DNA of 64,000 bases from Candidatus Helarchaeota archaeon (GTDB lineage: Archaea; Asgardarchaeota; Lokiarchaeia; Helarchaeales; RDOG01), in assembly GCA_029838215.1 (NCBI GenBank), contig JALGVI010000001.1:1-64000 (forward strand), read 5' to 3'. Positions 8,451 through 16,708 of this stretch are shown here, piece by piece. Under the pieces are notes generated by a model. That model saw nothing but the letters and a program-made list of their open reading frames with translations. It had not been told where the DNA came from and ran no database searches. The position numbers and the translations under genes were made by a program. Positions within the stretch are counted from its first letter, which is position 1; each line of letters opens with the position of its first letter.

Positions 8451-9986
8451 ATGAGTAAATCGTTGGTAAAACCGTCAACAATATATATCACCGAAGTTGA
8501 TCGCCACGTCAACAATAAAATTCATGCTTGTTATAAAAAAAGTCTATTTGCTGGCACTTTTAATCCAAAATTTAAGAATACGAAAGCCGAAAAAATCATG
8601 GTTGAAGAATATAAGAAGGCACTTGGTAAGGTAATTGGAGACAAGAAATACAAGAAAGCGGTCATTAAATACAATGATTTAATGATAATGAAGAATTTTC
8701 ATCCCTCAATTTTAAGTTTAGATCTAAGAGCATTCCTGAAAGCAGTTGACACATTCGATATTGAAGAAAAATATCTCATTCCAAAACCTGGTGGCATTCT
8801 CCCGATTTTTCATAATTTAAAAATGCTGAACATGACCAAGCTCATGCAAGGATTGGATGAATATAAAATTATTAACGGAAATCGGCTAAAATTGCAACCA
8901 TATTTGACAAACAACCCCGACGTTCCAAAAGTATTCATTCCCAAAATTTTCGATAGAAACACGCTATTCATCATTTTTAACGACATTAAAACAAATAGTT
9001 TCAATGGTGCCACGATTGCAACAAAAGTAGCTGCTGTTGGCACTACAGGAAAGCGCTTGACATATCATCGCACGCTAGATCCTGATTCTGACTCAAAAAA
9101 GAATCTATTTGGCACGTGGTTAACCCTATATTGCCAAATTCTTGAGAAGATTTGCACGAAAGTCGCCACGGTAGCAAACCTCAAATACCACAAGGAAGGA
9201 AGTGACGTTTGCCAATCGACCTGCACATTCTTCGCTTCCTATCCAAATGAGAAGCCAATCATCCTTTCAGGTGATGGCATAGTACAGATCGATTATGCAG
9301 GTGAGCTCATTATATTTGGAAAACCCAGTTCCAACGTGATGAAGGCTTATCACGACATGTATGGTGGATATCCCGAGGTCCTAATGGATGGTAAAAAGGC
9401 CGATGAGCAACTACTTGCCATCCATAATGATGGGTCAAACATCGGCTATAATTTCCCCACGATAAATTTGAAAAAATATGAAAAGGTTTTTCCGGGACTT
9501 ACTGTTGAAGAGGACCAACAATGCATGGATGGCTGCTCAGGGATGCTGGATTATTCCTTGCAGATGAATATAGCACTCGGACTCTATGATTATCCGCGTC
9601 CCTGCAAGAATCGAATTAGGATCATAGCAGGTAAACCATTAAATCCAAAACCAAAGAAAAATGGAGAAATTTTAATTGCTCACGGCAATTGTGCAATAAA
9701 AGCGTGTAAAAAAGCTAAAATCAAACCCGATATAAAATTCGCAGGTTGTCCCGTGGGACCGATCCCATCGATTGTCATAAACTTCCTCATGCCCGGCTTT
9801 CCACATACTAATGACATTCGTTCGACTTACTTGCAATACGTTCCTACAATCTTCTTCGATGACATTACAAATACGTGGAAAACGTGGAAACAAGTCATGG
9901 GACTCATGATGAGTGGAAGGAACCTCGTGAGCATGCTTGACTTGATAAAGAATGTAGGCATGTTTAAGACGCGTTTTCTCCTTTAA
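8451..9986 (+). CDS. Cys-rich protein of unknown function, possible metal or Fe-S protein
   Basis: 511 residues, not recognised. Cysteines cluster in pairs: C254/C258 (CQSTC), C358/C362 (CMDGC), C414/C419 (GNCAIKAC) and C433 (AGCPVGP). The last two motifs recall the cysteine patterns of some DUF362-like or Fe-S proteins, but this is a resemblance only. No signal peptide or membrane helix is evident. A GAGGT ribosome binding site precedes the ATG. It stands alone and converges with the methyltransferase gene, the two stops overlapping by four bases. Function is unassigned. Confidence 0.8.
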   Translation: MSKSLVKPSTIYITEVDRHVNNKIHACYKKSLFAGTFNPKFKNTKAEKIMVEEYKKALGKVIGDKKYKKAVIKYNDLMIMKNFHPSILSLDLRAFLKAVDTFDIEEKYLIPKPGGILPIFHNLKMLNMTKLMQGLDEYKIINGNRLKLQPYLTNNPDVPKVFIPKIFDRNTLFIIFNDIKTNSFNGATIATKVAAVGTTGKRLTYHRTLDPDSDSKKNLFGTWLTLYCQILEKICTKVATVANLKYHKEGSDVCQSTCTFFASYPNEKPIILSGDGIVQIDYAGELIIFGKPSSNVMKAYHDMYGGYPEVLMDGKKADEQLLAIHNDGSNIGYNFPTINLKKYEKVFPGLTVEEDQQCMDGCSGMLDYSLQMNIALGLYDYPRPCKNRIRIIAGKPLNPKPKKNGEILIAHGNCAIKACKKAKIKPDIKFAGCPVGPIPSIVINFLMPGFPHTNDIRSTYLQYVPTIFFDDITNTWKTWKQVMGLMMSGRNLVSMLDLIKNVGMFKTRFLL

Positions 9987-11194
9987 TGAGGAGACTTCAA
10001 GCGGGCGATAAAATATCCCGTTGTATCGTGAATATCGGGATAAAATCGCTGATATTTCTCTTTTTCTAAGCCCATTTCTCCTTCAGTCCCAATAAAGATC
10101 GGCTGTTCGTCTAATTTCCAACTAAATTTCTCCTTACAATATTTGATGTTAAGCTCATTTTCTTCGGGTTCCATTGTGCAAGTCGAATAGACGATTACTC
10201 CACTCGGTTTTACGAGCCTTGCTGCTAAATGAAGGAAGAATTTTTGATAATTTGAATGATCCACGATGTTTCTTGTGGTTGTTGTGTCAAAAAGCTTGGG
10301 TCGGATTCCCAATGCCGAGCATGGGGGGTCCACGATCAAGCGATCGACTTTTCGTTCCAAATTTAACTCTTCAAGTTTCTTTTTAATATTCTTGGTCTGG
10401 TATATTTCGACATTTGTAATCCCTAATCGTTCGATATTTTTCTGAAGTTTTCGTGTTCGGGACGGTGAGCGATCTAGCGCGATGATTCGACCTTCATTCT
10501 TCATTAATTGAGCGATATGAGTTGTTTTACCGCCGGGAGCCGCACAAAGATCAACCACAAGTTCTCCCGGCTTTGGTGCTAGGACATAAGAAGCAATCAT
10601 TGCAGGTAACGATTGATTAAACCAATATCCATCAATAAAAAGAGAATGTTCTTTTAAATTAGGAGTTCTATACGGAGATTCTAATACTTTTATTCCGATT
10701 CCCTTCTTTTGTTGAAGCAAGTCTTTTGAGTTCATCAGAGCTATTCCGTATCCGACCAACCTTCCATGAGGATCGACAATTGAAACGGGATCGCCTGCAC
10801 TGATCTTTTCCACGCCAATCACGCCCGGTCCAAAAAGGTCGGCTCCAGTAAACACGGATTCTGCGGCAAATTTGGCGATACGAACCGTTTTTCCCCGATT
10901 TTTGATTTCAAATGGTCCTTCAATTGGAAAATAGAGAGCCTCGGAAAGAGTGGAATGAGATTGAACGTGAATTCCCTCTTTTTTTAAAATGGATTTGACT
11001 TTTTGAGTACTTGTTTTCAAGGTATTTACTCGAATGAAAAAATATTTTGATGGTTTGCTTAAAGCCTGAAGAATCGGGATGACCCGTTTACCATATCGCT
11101 TGTTAAACCTCGTTATCACGTCGGGTGTAAACGAAAAACGTTCTACTAAAACATTTAGCTCTTGTTCTGAAAGCATTTCATTCAAATCGGGCAT
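9983..11194 (-). CDS. NSUN6/RsmB-family RNA cytosine-5 methyltransferase with PUA domain
   Basis: 403 residues. A PUA RNA-binding domain occupies roughly 80-165 (VIGVEKISAGDPVSIVDPHG). The catalytic domain follows with SAM motif I VDLCAAPGGKTTHIAQL, motif IV DPPCSALG and motif VI STCTMEPEENE. The two cysteines in PPC and STC are the catalytic pair of the family. The PUA-plus-methyltransferase layout matches the archaeal NSUN6-like enzymes that methylate tRNA C72. Substrate is inferred. The start overlaps the end of the upstream glycosyltransferase gene by 17 bases. Confidence 0.88.
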   Translation of the reverse strand: MPDLNEMLSEQELNVLVERFSFTPDVITRFNKRYGKRVIPILQALSKPSKYFFIRVNTLKTSTQKVKSILKKEGIHVQSHSTLSEALYFPIEGPFEIKNRGKTVRIAKFAAESVFTGADLFGPGVIGVEKISAGDPVSIVDPHGRLVGYGIALMNSKDLLQQKKGIGIKVLESPYRTPNLKEHSLFIDGYWFNQSLPAMIASYVLAPKPGELVVDLCAAPGGKTTHIAQLMKNEGRIIALDRSPSRTRKLQKNIERLGITNVEIYQTKNIKKKLEELNLERKVDRLIVDPPCSALGIRPKLFDTTTTRNIVDHSNYQKFFLHLAARLVKPSGVIVYSTCTMEPEENELNIKYCKEKFSWKLDEQPIFIGTEGEMGLEKEKYQRFYPDIHDTTGYFIARLKSPH

Positions 11195-12317
11195 ATAATT
11201 GTTTGGCGATCTTGCCGACAGCTTCGTATGAATGTCGTTTTTGAATTAATTTTCTTGCTTGATTCCCAACCTTTTCCCCATATTTCTTATCTCTCAAGCA
11301 CGTTAATAGAAGATTCACGAGTTCTCTTTTTGAGTGAGCCGTAAATTCATATTCTGAATCAAAAACATTTGTAAGTCTGGGATCGTCAGAAATAACCGCC
11401 GGTTTTGCCATAGCCAGATATTCCAATAATTTGATTGAGATAAAGATTGGTCTTGAAAAAGATGCGTGGCTTTCACTTCGAAGTAGAATATTTACCAAGA
11501 TGTCGCAAATTGAATAGTATTTTGGAATCATTTCATGTGGTATTGCTCCCAGAAAGACAACATTTTCTTCTAATCCCATTTTCTTTACCTGTCTTTCGAG
11601 TTCAGGCTTGAAATATCCATGTCCTCCAATTAAGAATTTCGTGCTGGGGAATTCCTTCAATATCGTTGGTAGCACGTTAATTACTTGATGGATTCCTTGA
11701 TACCAATAGATTCTTCCGAAATATCCGATGATGTGCTCCGCATTAAAACGGTCTCGCAGTTTTTTATCAAAGATAGAAGGACTGAATTTATTCACGTCGA
11801 TACAAATGGGTAAGTGTACTACTTTTTTTTCTTCGACCTCGAAGGTTTCCAGTATGTATTGTCTCCAAGCCTCACTTAAAGTGACTATCGTATCCGTTTT
11901 ATTGATTGCACGTTGATCGTAAGCCTTACTCCTAAGACCGAAAAGACTCATTGGAATCAATGTGGCAATCAAAGGTTTTTTTACGAATCTTCGAAAAGCA
12001 AACACGGTATTTGATTGTCCTCTTAAATGATAAACATTCACATCCATTTTCTTATCTAATAATCCCAAGTACATGGATTGGAGGTGTTTTAAAATTTCAT
12101 ACTTGTAAAAAGGCGGTGGGATGTAAGGCATTTGTATCACGGGAATCTTTCCGATCTTGCGAACGCTGCCTCTTCGCGGCATGTAAAGTATGGTGCCAAT
12201 ATCAGCAGTTGATAGGGCTTCCATGTAGGACTTTAATTGAACTATATCTCCGGATGGAGTATCTAGCCTGCGATTCCATATGTAATACGCTACAAAGCAT
12301 ACGGTCATTACTGCCAC
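11178..12317 (-). CDS. GT4-type (GT-B fold) glycosyltransferase
   Basis: 379 residues from a GTG at 12317. The C-terminal half has the GT4 signature: IIGYFGRIYWYQGIHQVINVL, FLIGGHGYFKPELERQV, NVVFLGAIPHEMIPKYYSICDILV and the acceptor/donor loop KLLEYLAMAKPAVISDD. It probably moves a sugar from a nucleotide donor onto a glycan or lipid acceptor at the cytoplasmic face. It is separated from the main glycan locus by the PadR operon. Start choice is uncertain because no ribosome binding site is clear and an ATG lies nine bases inside. Confidence 0.85.
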   Translation of the reverse strand: MAVMTVCFVAYYIWNRRLDTPSGDIVQLKSYMEALSTADIGTILYMPRRGSVRKIGKIPVIQMPYIPPPFYKYEILKHLQSMYLGLLDKKMDVNVYHLRGQSNTVFAFRRFVKKPLIATLIPMSLFGLRSKAYDQRAINKTDTIVTLSEAWRQYILETFEVEEKKVVHLPICIDVNKFSPSIFDKKLRDRFNAEHIIGYFGRIYWYQGIHQVINVLPTILKEFPSTKFLIGGHGYFKPELERQVKKMGLEENVVFLGAIPHEMIPKYYSICDILVNILLRSESHASFSRPIFISIKLLEYLAMAKPAVISDDPRLTNVFDSEYEFTAHSKRELVNLLLTCLRDKKYGEKVGNQARKLIQKRHSYEAVGKIAKQLYARFE

Positions 12318-12458
12318 GCATCATTTTTTGTTAATTCTTGTATCAAGGATCAAAATTGCCTTGTTTAGAAATTTACAATTGATAAAATATATCTTGTTAT
12401 TTAGGATTCCAGACCAAAATTTATGATTTTTTCATCAAGGACGAAATTAAGTGATGAA

Positions 12459-12475
12459 AATATTTATATATATTT
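12459..12475 (+). promoter_or_regulatory. TATA box of the PadR operon
   Basis: A long AT-only run, ATATTTATATATATTT, immediately precedes the TACGTA array. The expected transcription start, about 25 bases downstream of the box centre, falls near 12490, inside the operator array. A regulator bound there would block polymerase or TFB. Confidence 0.6.
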
Positions 12476-12520
12476 GCTACGTATTCGCTACGTAGCCGTT
12501 ACGTAGTCACTACGTAGCGG
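12476..12520 (+). promoter_or_regulatory. Operator array: four TACGTA palindromes at exact 11-bp spacing
   Basis: TACGTA occurs at 12478, 12489, 12500 and 12511, each exactly 11 bases after the last. Around each core the unit reads roughly g-C/T-TACGTA-n-n-c. An 11-base period places the sites on the same face of the helix, as expected for cooperative binding of a dimeric winged-helix protein. The array lies between the TATA box and the PadR-like gene and spans the likely transcription start. Autoregulation by that PadR protein is the natural reading; the binding itself is inferred. Confidence 0.65.
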
Positions 12521-12589
12521 CAGGTGGCAAAAAGGTGACTTGAAATCGCGAAAATTGATTATTTAGTCTTAGCAAGTTTAAAAAATGGA

Positions 12590-13036
12590 GTGAAAAACGG
12601 TAAGGAAATAATGTCAGAATTATACACGGAATTCGGATTCATTTGGCAACCAAAAACTTCAATGGTATATCCAGCATTGCGAAAATTGAAAAATCGTGGT
12701 CTAATAAGAGAAAATAAAGAAAAATCTGATGAAATTACAAATGTAGGGACATATTACGAGTTGACGGAAAAAGGTTTACAAGAATTAAAAAAATTTCAAA
12801 GACCCTTTCATCCTCCACTTCCCTTTTTTCAAGGTCGTAAGTTCAAACCTTTATCAACTCCATTTAAAAGATTTCATTTTTGGGAAAAGTTTGTTGATTT
12901 TGAAACGATGATAGAGCATTTAATGACATATAGAGAACATTTAATGAAAGAACTAGAACGTATCGATAAAAAAGTACGAGAATTAAAAGAAAAGAAAGAG
13001 TATCAAGAAGCCCTTCAAGATATTGATATTCAATAG
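12590..13036 (+). CDS. PadR-family winged-helix transcriptional regulator
   Basis: 148 residues from the first canonical start, a GTG at 12590. The winged-helix core is clear (TSMVYPALRKLKNRGLI, YYELTEKGLQEL), followed by a C-terminal coiled coil (HLMKELERIDKKVRELKEKKEY) that would dimerise. PadR homology extends upstream in the same frame as IDYLVLASLKNG back to a stop at 12536, so the GTG start would remove helix 1. The real start is probably an ATC or ATT at 12545/12554 after the GGTGA site, or one A is missing from the run at 12551-12554, which would restore a TTG at 12540. It is first in the operon. Confidence 0.85.
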   Translation: MKNGKEIMSELYTEFGFIWQPKTSMVYPALRKLKNRGLIRENKEKSDEITNVGTYYELTEKGLQELKKFQRPFHPPLPFFQGRKFKPLSTPFKRFHFWEKFVDFETMIEHLMTYREHLMKELERIDKKVRELKEKKEYQEALQDIDIQ

Positions 13037-13047
13037 GTGATCCTTCA

Positions 13048-13572
13048 ATGGACTTGAATAAGGATAGATCAAAAACGCTGTTAAAAAGTGAAGTTTTGAT
13101 AAAAAAAAGTTTTTCATCCGGAATCATTACCGATTTTTATCTTCAATTGGTTCCAAAGCTAATGGAAAAGCATAAAGATGAGCAAAAAGTTGCTGAAATC
13201 TTGAAACTTTTTGGAAGACGACTAATAATAAGATTTCAGGATTATTGGACCCCGGAAAGCAGGGATGTTGAGAGAATATTAAGAGAAACGTACAGGATAA
13301 TCATGAGAAGAAGTATGGGAAGAGTTATTTCAGTGGAAAAAAATCGGAAATGGATATTGGTAGATCCTGGTTGTATCTTGTGTGGAGACGGGACAAAAAC
13401 ATCTAATGGCTTGCATTATTGTGTTCTCATGGCAGGGTTATTTGAAGGGGACATAAATCATTTGAGAGAAAAGGAGGGATTTGAACATCTTCCTAAAATA
13501 AGGGCTAATACTATCGCATCAAGGTCTAATGGAGATAAGGTTTGCAAGCACGAAATCATTATGGTGGAATAG
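13048..13572 (+). CDS. V4R/TRAPP (Bet3-like) domain protein, first of a pair
   Basis: 174 residues. The N-terminal half is helical. The C-terminal half carries the pattern of V4R domains: a CxxC pair (PGCILCGDG), a later Cys (LHYCVLMAGLFEG) and a closing NGDKVCKHEI. V4R domains bind small hydrophobic ligands or metal and are related to eukaryotic TRAPP subunits. A GGTGA site precedes the ATG, 11 bases after the PadR stop. Its place beside a PadR regulator suggests a sensing role. The family call rests on a weak pattern and is moderate. Confidence 0.6.
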   Translation: MDLNKDRSKTLLKSEVLIKKSFSSGIITDFYLQLVPKLMEKHKDEQKVAEILKLFGRRLIIRFQDYWTPESRDVERILRETYRIIMRRSMGRVISVEKNRKWILVDPGCILCGDGTKTSNGLHYCVLMAGLFEGDINHLREKEGFEHLPKIRANTIASRSNGDKVCKHEIIMVE

Positions 13573-13574
13573 AA

Positions 13575-14198
13575 ATGTTTAGATTTCTGGAACGAGAATT
13601 TAAAGACTTTTTAGGAGACTTAGGAAAAAGATTTGTTAGACGAACCCAGAAAAAAATGAATACATTATTCCTGAGCATCATGATCTTGGAATATACTCGA
13701 TTATCAGTGGAATTTTTGCATGATGGAAATTTGGAAGCCGCTTTAGAAGATTTTCATAATACGGGTAAAAATACTGGGAAAGGGATTATGGACGAGCATT
13801 TGGATGCAGCAAGTTATGTTTTATCAAAATCATTAAGCGAAACTCCTCGAATGGCTAAAATTTTTTGGTATATTGCAATGGGTGAGGATATACCAAGAAA
13901 AAACATTCGTTTCATTCCAAAAGGGACTGAGGGCAATGAGTATGACATACTTACTTGGACGTTCGAGAATTCTTGCATCTTTTGTGCAGCCTCAACAGAA
14001 GAAAAGGACATCGATATCAATAAAGAAAGCATGGGAAATCAGACTTGGGGTGGACAATGTGCAGGGATCTTTGAATCCATAATGCAATCTGTCCAAGACT
14101 ATGTTAGAAATGATTATGAGGTAAAAGTAGAGGAAACAAAATGCATTATGAGAGGCGACTCAGAAAATGAATACAAGATGTATTTCATTCCAAGATAA
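13575..14198 (+). CDS. V4R/TRAPP (Bet3-like) domain protein, second of a pair
   Basis: 207 residues from the ATG at 13575, which has GGTGG seven bases upstream and lies two bases after the previous stop; a longer frame from 13542 would overlap that gene. The C-terminal half repeats the layout of the preceding protein: CxxC in NSCIFCAAS, a Cys in GGQCAGIFESI, then ETKCIMRGDSENEYK. The two proteins look like diverged paralogues and may form a heterodimer, as TRAPP and V4R proteins do. Ligand and function are unknown. Confidence 0.58.
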   Translation: MFRFLEREFKDFLGDLGKRFVRRTQKKMNTLFLSIMILEYTRLSVEFLHDGNLEAALEDFHNTGKNTGKGIMDEHLDAASYVLSKSLSETPRMAKIFWYIAMGEDIPRKNIRFIPKGTEGNEYDILTWTFENSCIFCAASTEEKDIDINKESMGNQTWGGQCAGIFESIMQSVQDYVRNDYEVKVEETKCIMRGDSENEYKMYFIPR

Positions 14199-14245
14199 AT
14201 GAAAAATAATGAATAAGAAGAAATAATCAAAATGAGGTGCATGTT

Positions 14246-15418
14246 ATGATTAATACATGGGCTGAAATTCCAAAAGATCTTCCAGGAAGAAATTTTTTAC
14301 CACTAGGTGCTAACCACATCTGGAACATGTATCGAGAAATGGGATATGAAAGAGTAATGGAACTTACTTCCAATCTTTCAACGGATTTTTTGTATGATGC
14401 CTTTAAATTTAGGCTAGATGAATCAATTAAAACTTCAAAAGCATTAATGGAAGGAAGTCTTGAGACAGCACCGGAAAAAACGATGACATACATGTTCTTT
14501 CCTGCCATAACATCAATTTTAACTGATCTTCAGCAAGGATTGATGAAATTGGTATATGGAAATTCAGTTGATGCAGCATATGTCAATGTCAATGATTTCA
14601 CAGGGGAGCTTGCCTATATTTTGAACGTTCATTCAGAAGATGGAATACCAGTAGATTGGTGGATCATAGGACAAGATGATGAAATAATGAATAGACGTCA
14701 CAGAAAGCTTGGATATAAGATCAGAGAGTTGCCGAAAAAAAGTAAGGGCATCGTACAATGTGGCGAGAGGATTAAAGACATTTTAAGGGACATTCGAAAT
14801 GAGCGAGCCCCGCAATGGATAGGGTCTGAGTATTTGATAGCCATGGCATATGGATCTGCCACCATTGAACTTTATGCTGAACAAAGTAATTATGAAAGTT
14901 TCAAATCTATTTGGAGCGGATTAAATTCAAAGAGAATATACGGATTGCCAGATTATTGGTTTACCTATGTTCCGATGCCGTCAATATTGCAACTTTTTTC
15001 CTTATCTGAGCGAGCAGAGTTCATCCGCAAGATGGCGGGTTTAACCACAAAAGGTAAGTTTTACCTTCAACATGTTGAAGCTGAAGGGAAAAGGAACTTA
15101 AAAGAAAATTTTCCTGAACTATTTGAATTGGGAATTGAGAGAGTATTGGAGGAAATGGGAATTCCATTACCTGCAGCAACTTTAGGAGTAAAAGCCCCAA
15201 ATTTGAAAAAAAAGGAGACTTGGAATAAGGAAAAATTTGAGTGGATCTACCCAAGTAAAGCCAGATTTTTCAAAGCTGAGGATGTAGGCATGTCAATTGA
15301 TGAAGCTTGTAGCGGCATATTATTCGATGTTGATGAAAAAACACCAATAGATAAGAAATTATCAAGGTCGGATATAATTTCAACGGGAATTGGAAGAAAT
15401 ACAAAGCTTTGGAAATAA
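14246..15418 (+). CDS. Unrecognised 390-residue protein of the PadR operon
   Basis: 390 residues from the ATG at 14246, chosen because GAGGTG lies seven bases upstream; a GTG at 14237 would add three. I do not recognise the family. It is soluble and largely helical, without signal peptide, membrane helices or known nucleotide-binding motif. Notable segments are DAAYVNVNDFTGELAYILNVH, GSEYLIAMAYGSATIELYAEQ and GIPLPAATLG. The first half may share the helical look of the two V4R-like neighbours, but no cysteine pattern is present. Its place in the operon suggests a pathway enzyme or a partner of the sensors. Confidence 0.75.
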   Translation: MINTWAEIPKDLPGRNFLPLGANHIWNMYREMGYERVMELTSNLSTDFLYDAFKFRLDESIKTSKALMEGSLETAPEKTMTYMFFPAITSILTDLQQGLMKLVYGNSVDAAYVNVNDFTGELAYILNVHSEDGIPVDWWIIGQDDEIMNRRHRKLGYKIRELPKKSKGIVQCGERIKDILRDIRNERAPQWIGSEYLIAMAYGSATIELYAEQSNYESFKSIWSGLNSKRIYGLPDYWFTYVPMPSILQLFSLSERAEFIRKMAGLTTKGKFYLQHVEAEGKRNLKENFPELFELGIERVLEEMGIPLPAATLGVKAPNLKKKETWNKEKFEWIYPSKARFFKAEDVGMSIDEACSGILFDVDEKTPIDKKLSRSDIISTGIGRNTKLWK

Positions 15419-15441
15419 AAGATAATTCTATGGTGAGATAA

Positions 15442-16695
15442 ATGGTTGATATTAGCAATATTAAGAATTTTACGGTCATTGGAGCGGGGTTAATGGGGGG
15501 CTATATAGCCCAACTTGCTTTATTAGCAGGTTTTGAGAAAGTGACAATAAACGACATACAAATTGAATCGATTAAAAAATGCGTGAGCCGAATTGTAAAT
15601 GGAGCATATGATGAAAAGGAAGGTTTAAAAGCAATTGAGTCTGCTGGAAAATTAGAATCGGGATTAACAACAGATATTCTTTTAAAAAGATTGAAAATAG
15701 AAATGGATTTGGCGCAAGCTGTTAAAGATGCAGATTTTGTAATTGAGGCCGTTCCTGAAGATCTGAAACTTAAACAAGAAATTTTTAAAAAATTAGGAAA
15801 TCTTGCCCCCCCACATGCCATCCTTGCGTCAAATTCTTCAACAATAAGCATAACAAAAATAGGCAAGCACTCAGGAAGACCTGAAAAAGTAGTTGGCATG
15901 CATTTTTTTGTACCACTTTTAAGGAATAGATTAGTTGAAGTGATCCGAGGGAAGTATACCTCAGATGAAGTCATGGATACATGTGTCACAATTGCTGAAA
16001 AATTTCCATGTCCTTATTTTAAAGAAAAAATGTATGTTGCCCGAATTGAAAAAGAGAGTCCGGGATTCATCATGAATAGAATTCTTAGTGTTCTTAGTAT
16101 TTACTTAAGTTGGCTTATTGAGCAAGCTCTTGAAAAAGGCATTACATTTGAACAGCTCGATGCTTACGTGTCAATTATTGGAAATGAAATGGGTTGGATC
16201 GCCCTCCTTGATTACAGCGGATTAGATATCATCTATGATGGCTTAAATTACTTGCATGAAGCACTTACTCCTGATATTGAGGCAAGTAAATTTATAGTTG
16301 AGAGGGTTAAATCAGGAAATCTTGGAGCCAAAACTGGAAAAGGATTCTTAGAATGGACCAATGGCAAGATACCAAAAACAGACAAGATCAAAAAAACCGA
16401 TCTTATTTCAATAGAACAGACCGGTCTAATTTCAATAGAGCAGTTAATAGATGCTTTAATGGCAATCATGCTAAATGAGGGGTGCAGATTATTAGAAGAG
16501 AGAGTCATAAGCGGGTATCGCGTGTTTAATAAGGTAATGTCGGCCATGAAATTGCCAAGTGCTTTTAAAATGGCTAAAAGAAATTATGAAAAATGGATTG
16601 TTCTGCTGGAGGAGTTGGCAGAAAAAACGGGCAAGAATTATCTCAAACCTTGTAAGTTAATGAAATCTGGAGAGTTTTTTAACATGAAAAATTAA
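15442..16695 (+). CDS. 3-hydroxyacyl-CoA dehydrogenase-like enzyme
   Basis: 417 residues. The NAD-binding fold opens with VIGAGLMGGYIAQLAL. The catalytic set of the family is intact: SNSS, His in GMHFFVP, Glu in RLVEVIRG, Asn in PGFIMNRI. Residues about 190-300 form the first C-terminal domain, and about 325-415 look like a second copy (LMAIMLNEGCRLLEERVISG), as in two-domain bacterial PaaH-type proteins. The linker carries a 24-base tandem duplication. Relatives oxidise 3-hydroxyacyl-CoA; some act on free hydroxy acids, so the CoA ester is not assured here. Confidence 0.88.
   Translation: MVDISNIKNFTVIGAGLMGGYIAQLALLAGFEKVTINDIQIESIKKCVSRIVNGAYDEKEGLKAIESAGKLESGLTTDILLKRLKIEMDLAQAVKDADFVIEAVPEDLKLKQEIFKKLGNLAPPHAILASNSSTISITKIGKHSGRPEKVVGMHFFVPLLRNRLVEVIRGKYTSDEVMDTCVTIAEKFPCPYFKEKMYVARIEKESPGFIMNRILSVLSIYLSWLIEQALEKGITFEQLDAYVSIIGNEMGWIALLDYSGLDIIYDGLNYLHEALTPDIEASKFIVERVKSGNLGAKTGKGFLEWTNGKIPKTDKIKKTDLISIEQTGLISIEQLIDALMAIMLNEGCRLLEERVISGYRVFNKVMSAMKLPSAFKMAKRNYEKWIVLLEELAEKTGKNYLKPCKLMKSGEFFNMKN
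16396..16443 (+). repeat. 24-bp in-frame tandem duplication inside the dehydrogenase gene
   Basis: Two adjacent 24-base units encode TDLISIEQ and TGLISIEQ. They differ at a few positions, mostly silent, so the duplication is not brand new. It lies exactly in the linker between the two C-terminal domains, where extra length is tolerated. Confidence 0.75.
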
Positions 16696-16708
16696 ATGAG
16701 GTGTTTCT

